Source: Planctomycetota bacterium (GTDB lineage Bacteria; Planctomycetota; MHYJ01; WSZJ01; JACPWG01). From it: a stretch of DNA of 64,000 nucleotides. The notes beneath the pieces are model-generated. The model made no database searches, was not told the DNA's origin, and worked only from the letters and a program-made list of their open reading frames with translations. Position numbers and translations under genes: made by a program. Location: NCBI GenBank assembly GCA_016197205.1, contig JACPWG010000144.1, positions 62,001-126,000 on the forward strand, in the 5' to 3' direction. Below, piece after piece: positions 27,474-34,301 of the stretch; position 1 is the stretch's first letter; each line of letters begins with the position of its first letter.

Positions 27474-28778
27474 ATGGTCGACCTCACCTCCAACCTCGCT
27501 GGAATCAAGTCCCCGAACCCGTTCTGGCTCGCGTCCGCGCCGCCCACGAACAGCGCCTACCAGGTCATGAAGGCGTTCGACCTCGGGTGGGGAGGCGCGG
27601 TCTGGAAGACGATCGGCGAGCCGATCGTGAACGTCTCCTCCCGCTACTCGTCGGTCAACTACAAAAACTTCCGGATGATGGGCCTGAACAACATCGAGCT
27701 GATCACCGACCGGCCGCTCGAGGAGAACCTCCATGAGCTGCGCGAGGTGAAGAGGTACTACCCCGACCGGGCGCTCATCGCAAGCCTGATGGTCGAGTCG
27801 ACCCGTGAGGCGTGGCACACGGTCGTCAAGCAGGTCGAGGACTGCGGCGTCGACGGGCTCGAGTTGAACTTCGGGTGTCCGCACGGCATGTCCGAGCGAG
27901 GCATGGGCGCCGCCGTCGGCCAGGTCCCGGAGTACACCTGCCAGATCGTCGAGTGGGTCAAGCAGGTCGCGCGGACGCCGGTCATCGTGAAGCTCACGCC
28001 GAACATCTCCAACATCACGTATCCCGCGATGGCGGCCCAGGGCGCGGGCTGCGACGCGATCTCGCTCATCAACACCATCAACTCCATCACCGGGATCGAC
28101 CTGGACACCTTCGAGCCCCGCCCGAAGGTGCGCGGCAAATCGAGCCACGGTGGCTATTGCGGCCCGGCGGTCAAGCCGATCGCCCTGAACCTGCTCGCGA
28201 CGTTGACGACGAATCCGAAATTCAATCGCCCGGTCTCGGGGATCGGGGGCATCGAGAACTGGCAGGACGCGGTCGAGTTCCTGCTGCTCGGCGCGACGAA
28301 CGTCCAGGTCTGCACGGCGGTGATGCACTACGGGTTCCGGATCATCGACGAGCTGACCGCGGGTCTGACCGCGTGGATGGAGCAGAAGGGCTTCCGGACC
28401 CTCGACGATTTCCGCGGCAAATCCGTCCCGCGCATCGTGGACTGGGGGGACCTCGACCTCAACTACAAGATCATCGCGAAGATCGACCCGAAGAAGTGCA
28501 TCGGGTGCCAGCTCTGCTACATCGCGTGCGAGGACGGCGCGCACCAGTCGATCGCGCTCAACCCGGACCCGAACGTGCGTGTCCCGGTCGTCCTGAACGA
28601 CGTTTGCGTCGGCTGCAACCTGTGCAGCCTTGTCTGCCCGGTGGACGGCTGCATCACGATGACCGAGGTGGACAACAAGAAGCCGCAGACCTCCTGGCGT
28701 CAATGGCAGGCGAAGCTCGCCGCCTCCAAGGGCGCCGCGGTGGCCGCCCCCGCGCACGGGTCCCACAACGCGCCCTGA
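27474..28778 (+). CDS. preA: Dihydropyrimidine dehydrogenase, FMN/Fe-S catalytic subunit
   Basis: A 434-residue enzyme that reduces uracil and thymine to 5,6-dihydro forms. The TIM-barrel FMN domain starts PNPFWLASAPPTN and has the substrate loop LNFGCPHGMSERGMGAAVGQ with the proton-donating C135. The phosphate-binding site includes SGIGGIENW. Two ferredoxin motifs near the C-terminus, CIGCQLCYIACEDG and CVGCNLCSLVCPVDG, receive electrons from PreT. All features match PreA; DHODH lacks these Fe-S motifs. Loss of the ring double bond prepares the substrate for HydA. The ATG is preceded by CTGGGGGTCTCC. Confidence 0.93.
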   Translation: MVDLTSNLAGIKSPNPFWLASAPPTNSAYQVMKAFDLGWGGAVWKTIGEPIVNVSSRYSSVNYKNFRMMGLNNIELITDRPLEENLHELREVKRYYPDRALIASLMVESTREAWHTVVKQVEDCGVDGLELNFGCPHGMSERGMGAAVGQVPEYTCQIVEWVKQVARTPVIVKLTPNISNITYPAMAAQGAGCDAISLINTINSITGIDLDTFEPRPKVRGKSSHGGYCGPAVKPIALNLLATLTTNPKFNRPVSGIGGIENWQDAVEFLLLGATNVQVCTAVMHYGFRIIDELTAGLTAWMEQKGFRTLDDFRGKSVPRIVDWGDLDLNYKIIAKIDPKKCIGCQLCYIACEDGAHQSIALNPDPNVRVPVVLNDVCVGCNLCSLVCPVDGCITMTEVDNKKPQTSWRQWQAKLAASKGAAVAAPAHGSHNAP

Positions 28779-28818
28779 GGTCCCGAGCAAGAATGATTGC
28801 GCATGCTCGGTCCTCACG

Positions 28819-28860
28819 GCTCCTGGGGGCGCGGGCGTCCCCGCCCGCGCGAGTGGCCAC
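28819..28860 (+). repeat. CTGGGGGCGCGGGC hairpin repeat (copy 2)
   Basis: Arms CTGGGGGCGCGGGC and GCCCGCGCGAGTGGCCAC around GTCCCC, 41 bp after the preA stop; a GC-rich hairpin without a T-run. It belongs to the family at 20084, 37410 and 39906. Confidence 0.65.
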
Positions 28861-29012
28861 CACCGCGTTCGTTGAGAAGACGCTCTTCATCCGCCGGTGC
28901 GCTCAATCCGGCCAGGGCGTGTGAAATCATTTCCGCGCCGGCCAGGAGCCGCGGATCGCGCGCAGCCCATTTCCGCCTCCCGTCGCGGCTCGCACAAGGG
29001 GGATGGACCTTC

Positions 29013-31241
29013 GTGGCAACCCGACGTACCGCGGGCCGTCGCCTCCGCCGCCCCGACGCGGAATCGATCGTTCGGGGGACCGCCGGCCCCGCCGCGGACC
29101 TCCCCCCGCCCGGCTGCCTCTTTGGGCGCATCCTCCGCTCCCCGCACGCGCACGCGCGCCTTCTCCGCATCGATCTCGATGCGGCCCGCCGTCTGCCCGG
29201 GGTCCACGCCGTGCTCGCCGCCGCGGACATTCCTGGTAAGAACCTGCTCCAGCTCCTGCGCGAGGACCAGCCCTGCTTGGCCCAGGAGGTGGCGCGGCAC
29301 GCGGGCGAGCCGGTCGCCATCGTCGCGGCCGAAACCGCCGCCCAGGCCGACGCGGCGCTCCGGGCCATCGAGATCGAATACGAACCCCTCCCCGAGCCTC
29401 CTGCGGCGATCGAAGGCAACGCGGGGGCCGACGAGCGGCAGTTCGAGCTCGGACGGACCGAGGAGCTCTGGTCGCGATGCGACCTGGTAGTGCGCGAGAC
29501 CTACGTCTCCCCTTGCAGCAGCCATGCGGCCGTCGAACCGCTGTCCGTGCTCGCGTGTCCCGGCGGCGACGACCGGTCCGGGGCCGCCGCCGGCATCGAG
29601 CTGCGAGCGTCGACCACGCGCCCTTCGCTGGTGCGCCGCGCGGTCGCTCGAGTCCTCGGCATCTCCCCCGCCGCATGTCGCGTCTCGACTCCGCCGGCGG
29701 GCTGCGGCGGCGACCGCGACGCGGCCCTTCTCCCGGTGGCGGCGCTCGCGGCCCTCGCCGCCCTGCGCACGGGGCGCGCGGTCCAGTGCGTCGAGCGCGC
29801 GAGCGCCGTCGGCTGCGGCCGGCACGCGCACCGGATCGAAATTCGCAGCGGCTGCGCCCGGGACGGCGTGCTGGTCTGCGCGGAAATCCAACTCACCCTC
29901 GGAGCGGGCGCCTACGCGGGCCTTTCCCCCCGCGCCCTGCACGCGGCCCTCTTGAGCGCGGCAGGTCCGTATCGTTGGCAGGGCCTTCGCATCGCGGCGT
30001 CTCTCTCACGCACCCACACGCCGCCGTGTCCGGGCGGCGCCGCCGACGGCGAGGCCGTGGCCGCATTCGCCGTCGAAAGCCAGCTCGACCTCATGGCCGC
30101 CCGCCTGGGCCTCAACCCGATCGAGGTTCGGCGTCGCAATCTGCCACGCGCGGACGGCCAGGCTCCTCCCTGCGCGGGCGCAACCGGCGAAGCGACGGGC
30201 TTCGAGGCGGCGCTCCAGCGCGCCGAGCAGACCTCGGAGTGGAGAAGCAAGCGGCTCGAGTTCAAGCGATCGCGCGGCATCCTCCGACACGGCATCGGGC
30301 TCGCCCTCTCGGGCGCCGCGGTCGGACTCCCCACGCCCGGGGAGCCGGCGCCGGGCGCCGAAGCCGATGTCGTGGTCCACGCGGAGGGCTCGGTCACGAT
30401 CCGGCTCGAGGCCCTTTGCGAAGGAAGCTCCGGCCCGCCCCTCCTCGCTCGCATCGCGGCAGACGCGCTCGGCTGTCCCTCCTCCGCGATCCGGTCGATC
30501 GAGCCCCGACCGGCCCCGCCCGGGGCCGCGGCTTGCCCCTACCCGATCGGCGACTTTTTTTTGGCCGGACACGCCGTGCTCGACGCCTGCGGAAAGCTGC
30601 GCGGCGCGATGGACCAGGCCGGCGTGGATCGGGAGCGACCCTGGACCGACCAGGCGCGCGACGCCTCCGCGCGCGGGGTCGGCCTCACGGCCCGGGGGAC
30701 CTTCGCCGTCCCGACGGCCGCGTCCGATCCGGCAAAGGGTCCGGGGGCTCCGCCCGCGGCGATCGTCCCCGGCGCGACCGTGGCCGAGGTCGAGGTCGAC
30801 ACGGAGACCGGCGAGATCGAAGTCACGCGCATCTGGAGCGCCCACGGCGTCGGCCACCCGCTCCTGCCCTCGGTGCTCGGGCAGGAGCTCGAAGGTCGGC
30901 TTCGCCGTGAGCTGGGAGAGGCCTTCCGAGCGGACTCGCGACCCGCGCTCTCGCTCCCGGCGCCGGAGCATCTGCCGCTGATCGTTTCCATCCTCACGGA
31001 GTCCGCCACGCGCTCCGGACCCGCGGGGACCCAGGGCCTCCCCTCGGGCGCGGCCGCGGGCCTCGCGCCCGCGATCGCGAATGCGATTTTCGACGCGTGC
31101 GGCGTCCGCCTCACCACCCTCCCCTTCGTGCCGGAACGGTGCTGGAAGGAGCTCGAGCGCGGGACTCGAAGCCGGCAGGCAGGCCAACAGGATACGGTCG
31201 TCCTGCCGATCGGTGAGAGGCGCCCTTCGCCGAAGCCCTAA
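29013..31241 (+). CDS. Degenerate xanthine dehydrogenase-type molybdopterin subunit
   Basis: About 742 residues, with overall layout of the large (Mo) subunit of the xanthine dehydrogenase family: SIVRGTAGPAADLPPPGCLFGRILRSPHAHARLL, then VLAAADIPGKNLL, and near the C-terminus PAIANAIFDACGVRLTTLP. Cofactor motifs are lost. GGGFGGKE is replaced by CGGDRDA at 231-237; the FRGFG Arg loop is replaced by CPGGAADGEA; and in the KGVGE motif the catalytic Glu aligns with S678 (GTQGLPSG). The frame is open throughout with host-like codon use, so it looks like a maintained pseudoenzyme rather than a decayed gene. The start is uncertain: GTG at 29013 has AAGGGGGA upstream; a frame open from 28797 exists. 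Its partners follow at 31563 and 32173. Confidence 0.78.
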   Translation: MATRRTAGRRLRRPDAESIVRGTAGPAADLPPPGCLFGRILRSPHAHARLLRIDLDAARRLPGVHAVLAAADIPGKNLLQLLREDQPCLAQEVARHAGEPVAIVAAETAAQADAALRAIEIEYEPLPEPPAAIEGNAGADERQFELGRTEELWSRCDLVVRETYVSPCSSHAAVEPLSVLACPGGDDRSGAAAGIELRASTTRPSLVRRAVARVLGISPAACRVSTPPAGCGGDRDAALLPVAALAALAALRTGRAVQCVERASAVGCGRHAHRIEIRSGCARDGVLVCAEIQLTLGAGAYAGLSPRALHAALLSAAGPYRWQGLRIAASLSRTHTPPCPGGAADGEAVAAFAVESQLDLMAARLGLNPIEVRRRNLPRADGQAPPCAGATGEATGFEAALQRAEQTSEWRSKRLEFKRSRGILRHGIGLALSGAAVGLPTPGEPAPGAEADVVVHAEGSVTIRLEALCEGSSGPPLLARIAADALGCPSSAIRSIEPRPAPPGAAACPYPIGDFFLAGHAVLDACGKLRGAMDQAGVDRERPWTDQARDASARGVGLTARGTFAVPTAASDPAKGPGAPPAAIVPGATVAEVEVDTETGEIEVTRIWSAHGVGHPLLPSVLGQELEGRLRRELGEAFRADSRPALSLPAPEHLPLIVSILTESATRSGPAGTQGLPSGAAAGLAPAIANAIFDACGVRLTTLPFVPERCWKELERGTRSRQAGQQDTVVLPIGERRPSPKP

Positions 31242-31406
31242 GTACCGCCCCACAGAATTGGGTGACCAATTTCCTCGGCGATTTCGGCCGCCTGCTTCGT
31301 TGCGCTCGCTCGACGTAGTTCTCCGTTACTACGCCTCGCTCGCGCGCCTCGCGGGCGGCCGAACTTGCCGTCGGCCATTGGTCACCCACTTCCGTGGAGC
31401 GGTACC
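31241..31406. repeat. Long inverted repeat AGTACCGC (copy B)
   Basis: A 166-bp imperfect palindrome: AGTACCGCCCCACAGAATTG at the left, and its complement ending GTGGAGCGGTACC at 31406. Inside are paired TTGGGTGACCAAT/ATTGGTCACCCA and TTTCGGCCGCC/GGGCGGCCGAA blocks. Base 31241 is the last A of the preceding TAA. The shorter copy is at 18727-18785. Confidence 0.75.
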
Positions 31407-31485
31407 GAGGAGTGTTCGCGGAATCGGCCAGGCTCGATTGGCCCATGATCCGAGTGCGGTCACGGTCTTCGAAGGCCGACATCTC

Positions 31486-31510
31486 CGTTCGTAGTTCCGC
31501 CTTCAGGCGG
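31486..31510 (+). repeat. Dispersed repeat GTAGTTCCGCCTTCAGGCGG
   Basis: Copy at 31491-31510, same orientation as the other three, just upstream of the [2Fe-2S] gene. With copy B of the AGTACCGC element it fills most of the 321-bp gap between 31242 and 31562, which has no supported gene. Confidence 0.7.
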
Positions 31511-31562
31511 CGCGTCGGGCGGCATGGCTCTGGACCGCGGGGCCATCATCGGAGCGTGCGCG

Positions 31563-32168
31563 ATGGCGCGTCGCAAGCGATCAACCCGAAAAAAGGTCGT
31601 CCCCCCGAAGCGGGCCCCCGGCCGGAAGGTCCGCCCCGCCCCGCCCCCTCTCCCCAAGCCCGCCGGCCGCGTGCGCTGCGTCGTCAACGGAAAGCCCGTG
31701 GACGAGGCCTGCGACTCCGCCACGCGACTCCTGGCTTTCCTCCGCGAGCGACTCGGCCTCGGCTCCGTGCGCGAGGGTTGCGCACGCGGCGAGTGCGGGG
31801 CCTGCACCGTGCTCGTGGACGGCCGGGTCGTCCCCGCGTGCCTCATGCTCGCCTGCCAGGCGAACGGGACCGAGATCACGACGGTCGAGGGGCTCGCGGA
31901 GGCCGAGCGTCTCCACGTCGTGCAGACAAGCCTGCTCGACGAGTCGGAGTCTTCCTGCGGCTTCTGCGTGCCCGGCCTCCTGCTCTCCGCGAAGGCCCTC
32001 GTAGACGGCAACCCGAGTCCCTCGTCCGAGGAAATCCGCCTCCAACTCGCGGGCCACCTTTGCCCCACGACGAGCTGCGCGGCCGTCGAGCGGGCGGTGC
32101 TTCGCGCCACGAGGGACGTGTATGGCCACGCGGGGGACACGCGCTGGTCGCACCGCCAACGGAAGTGA
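31563..32168 (+). CDS. [2Fe-2S] subunit of the xanthine dehydrogenase family, with altered second cluster motif
   Basis: A 201-residue small subunit. The plant-type cluster I has C73, C78, C81 and C93 (GCARGECGAC, PAC). The helical cluster II domain has C132 and C135 (CGFC), but the usual CxC is changed: the pattern is C167-P-T169-T-S-C172, so the second Cys of CRC is Thr and another Cys lies three residues on. The intact paralogue at 57969 has CRC. A basic N-terminal tail of about 35 residues precedes the domain. I prefer ATG 31563 (GGAG 8 bp upstream) to ATG 31524. It forms a triad with the degenerate large subunit and the FAD subunit. Confidence 0.78.
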   Translation: MARRKRSTRKKVVPPKRAPGRKVRPAPPPLPKPAGRVRCVVNGKPVDEACDSATRLLAFLRERLGLGSVREGCARGECGACTVLVDGRVVPACLMLACQANGTEITTVEGLAEAERLHVVQTSLLDESESSCGFCVPGLLLSAKALVDGNPSPSSEEIRLQLAGHLCPTTSCAAVERAVLRATRDVYGHAGDTRWSHRQRK

Positions 32169-32172
32169 GCCG

Positions 32173-33042
32173 ATGATCCAGGTGTACCGACCGGAGACCC
32201 TCGCCGAGCTGTTCGAGCTGCTCGCCCGACTCGAGGGGGAGCGCCGCTGCCTCGCCGGCGGCACCGACCTCCTCGTCCAGGCCCAGGACGCCCCTCCGGC
32301 GGCCGCGTCCTGGCTCGACGTCTCCGCGGTCCCTGAGCTGCGCGGCATCTCCAAGGAGAAGGACCGGGTCCGCATCGGGAGCGCCACGACCTTCGCGGAC
32401 TGCGCGGAGTCGCCGCTCGTGCAGGGGTACGCCCCCGCGCTTGCCCAGGCCTGCGGCCGCGTCGCCAGTCCCCAGGTCCGCAACCGGGCGACCCTCGGCG
32501 GCAACATCGCCGGCGCGGCGCCCGACGCGGACGCCGTCCCCGCCCTCCTCTCCCTCGATGCCAGGGTGCTGCTCGGCTCCGAACGCGGCAGCCGCTCCAT
32601 CGCCCTCGGGCGCTTCTACCCGCGCCCCTGCCGGACCGTCCTCCGCGCCGACGAAGTCATCCTCGGCTTCTCCGTGCCCGCGAAGAAGCACCTGCGGGGC
32701 GCGTTTCTCCGAAGGGGCCCCCGGCACGTCCCCGGCCGCTCCACCCTCTCCCTCGCGGTCTCCGCGGTGCTCCGCGAAGGCGCCTTCATCGAGTTGGGGA
32801 TCGCCGTCGGGGCGGCGACCCCGCGGCCGGTCCGCGCCCCGCTCACCGAGGCGCTCCTCCTCCAGCGCCCCTGGGGCGCGGAAACGCTGGCCGCCGCGCT
32901 CGAGACCCTCCAGTCCGAGCTCCCCTTCACCGATGCTCCCGGCGCGTCCGCCGCCTATCGCTCCCACCTCGCCGGCGTCTTCCTGAAGCGGGCACTGGCC
33001 GAGATCGGGATGGGGACGGAGAGCGCCTTCGGGCCGGAGTAG
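32173..33042 (+). CDS. FAD subunit of the xanthine dehydrogenase family
   Basis: A 289-residue medium subunit of the CO dehydrogenase flavoprotein type. Residues 1-35 give the first FAD block (YRPETLAELFELLARL, CLAGGTDLLV). The second block, RNRATLGGNIAGAAPDADAVPALLSLDA, is well conserved, so FAD binding is expected. The C-terminal domain has the usual FLRRGPR and ELGIAVGAATPRPVRA. The ATG at 32173 follows GGAAGTGAG and lies 4 bp after the previous stop, so it is translated with the [2Fe-2S] gene. Unlike its two partners, this subunit shows no lost motif. Confidence 0.82.
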   Translation: MIQVYRPETLAELFELLARLEGERRCLAGGTDLLVQAQDAPPAAASWLDVSAVPELRGISKEKDRVRIGSATTFADCAESPLVQGYAPALAQACGRVASPQVRNRATLGGNIAGAAPDADAVPALLSLDARVLLGSERGSRSIALGRFYPRPCRTVLRADEVILGFSVPAKKHLRGAFLRRGPRHVPGRSTLSLAVSAVLREGAFIELGIAVGAATPRPVRAPLTEALLLQRPWGAETLAAALETLQSELPFTDAPGASAAYRSHLAGVFLKRALAEIGMGTESAFGPE

Positions 33043-33066
33043 CTGCTCCCGCCGAGCCAATCCTCC

Positions 33067-33094
33067 TTGATTTGCCGCGCCGTCCGTGTACACT
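33067..33094 (+). promoter_or_regulatory. pyrD promoter candidate
   Basis: TTGATT (33067-33072), 16-bp spacer, TACACT (33089-33094), four of six matches each; the pyrD ATG lies about 68 nt beyond the expected start. Confidence 0.5.
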
Positions 33095-33168
33095 GGTCCC
33101 CCCTCGTGCACAGCAACGGCCCGCGACGGGGCGGCCATTCTCCACCAGAACCACCGGGACGACCGGCC

Positions 33169-34263
33169 ATGCTCTACGAGTTCGCTCTCCGGCCCCTCCT
33201 CTTCGCGCTTTTCTCCGATCCCGAGGCCGTCCACCGGCGCGTCTGCCGGCTTGGCACCTCGCTGGCCACGTCCCCGTTCTGGCGCGAACGCATCCGCTCG
33301 TGGTACGACTTCCGCGACCCGCGCCTCGAGACGTCGGTCTGCGGGCTGCGCTTCGCCAACCCCGTCGGCCTCGCGGCCGGGTTCGACAAGAACGCCGAGC
33401 TGGTGGACTTCCTCCCGGCCCTCGGCCTCGGCTTCGTCGAGGTCGGCTCGGCCACGAATCGCCCGAGCGCGGGTAACCCGAGCCCCCGGCTCTTCCGCCT
33501 CCCGGACGACGAGGCCCTCCTCAATCGGCTCGGCCTCAACAACGACGGGGCCGAGGCCATCGCCGCCCGACTCGCAGGCCGCAGCTTCGGCTTTCGCGTC
33601 GGCGTGAACATCGCGAAGACCCACGACGACTCGATCGTGGGTCTCGCTGCCTTCGAGGACATGCGCTCGTCGTACCGCCGCCTCGCCGGAGTCGGCGACT
33701 TCCACGTCTTCAACGTGAGCTGCCCGAACACCGCCGACGGTCGGACGTTCGAAAACCGGGAAGCGATCGCCGAGCTGCTCGCCGGCCTCCAGCCGACGCG
33801 CCCGCTTTTTCTGAAAATCTCGCCCGACCTCGAACAGGCGGAGCTCGAGGGCATCCTGGAGGCCTGCGAAGGACGCCCGGTGAGCGGCTTCGTCCTGACC
33901 AACACCACCACGCGCCGCGCGGGCCTGCGCTCGGCCCCCGCGGAGGTCGCCGCCTGCGGGCGCGGTGGGCTCTCCGGCCGGCCGTTGCGCGAAGCCGCGC
34001 TCCGCACGCTCGCCCGCGTCCATGCGCTCTCGCGCGGCCGATACGCGCTCATCGGCGTGGGCGGCATCGACGGGCCCGACTCCGCCTATGAGCGGCTCAA
34101 GGCCGGCGCTTCCCTCCTCGAGGCGTACTCGGGCTTCGTCTACAAGGGGCCGGGCCTCGCCCGCGACATCAACGAAGGGCTCCTGGAACGGCTCGAGAAG
34201 GACGGACTCCGCTCGGTCGCCGATGCCGTCGGCGTCGAAGCCGCTTCGCATGCGCGATCCTAG
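33169..34263 (+). CDS. pyrD: Dihydroorotate dehydrogenase, class 2-like, with Cys in the catalytic-base position
   Basis: A 364-residue FMN enzyme of pyrimidine synthesis. The N-terminal helix MLYEFALRPLLFALFSDPEAVH is the membrane-associating segment of quinone-linked (class 2) enzymes, followed by NPVGLAAGFDKNAE. The FMN/orotate site has FVLTNTTTRR, GVGGIDGPDSAYERL, and YSGFVYKGPGLARDI. In the loop NVSCPNT the residue before Pro-Asn is C185; class 2 enzymes normally have Ser there (SSPNT), class 1 Cys. The rest is clearly class 2. The ATG at 33169 is preferred over an upstream start inside the promoter. There is no ribosome binding site of note. Confidence 0.88.
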   Translation: MLYEFALRPLLFALFSDPEAVHRRVCRLGTSLATSPFWRERIRSWYDFRDPRLETSVCGLRFANPVGLAAGFDKNAELVDFLPALGLGFVEVGSATNRPSAGNPSPRLFRLPDDEALLNRLGLNNDGAEAIAARLAGRSFGFRVGVNIAKTHDDSIVGLAAFEDMRSSYRRLAGVGDFHVFNVSCPNTADGRTFENREAIAELLAGLQPTRPLFLKISPDLEQAELEGILEACEGRPVSGFVLTNTTTRRAGLRSAPAEVAACGRGGLSGRPLREAALRTLARVHALSRGRYALIGVGGIDGPDSAYERLKAGASLLEAYSGFVYKGPGLARDINEGLLERLEKDGLRSVADAVGVEAASHARS

Positions 34264-34301
34264 CTGCTAAGGTAAATACCGTATACCACCGGAGGTCGAT
34301 C

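Noticed and set aside
29013..31241. Simple pseudogene call for the molybdopterin subunit
   Set aside because: There is no frameshift or internal stop over 742 codons and the two partner genes remain in order, so I list it as a possible pseudoenzyme instead.
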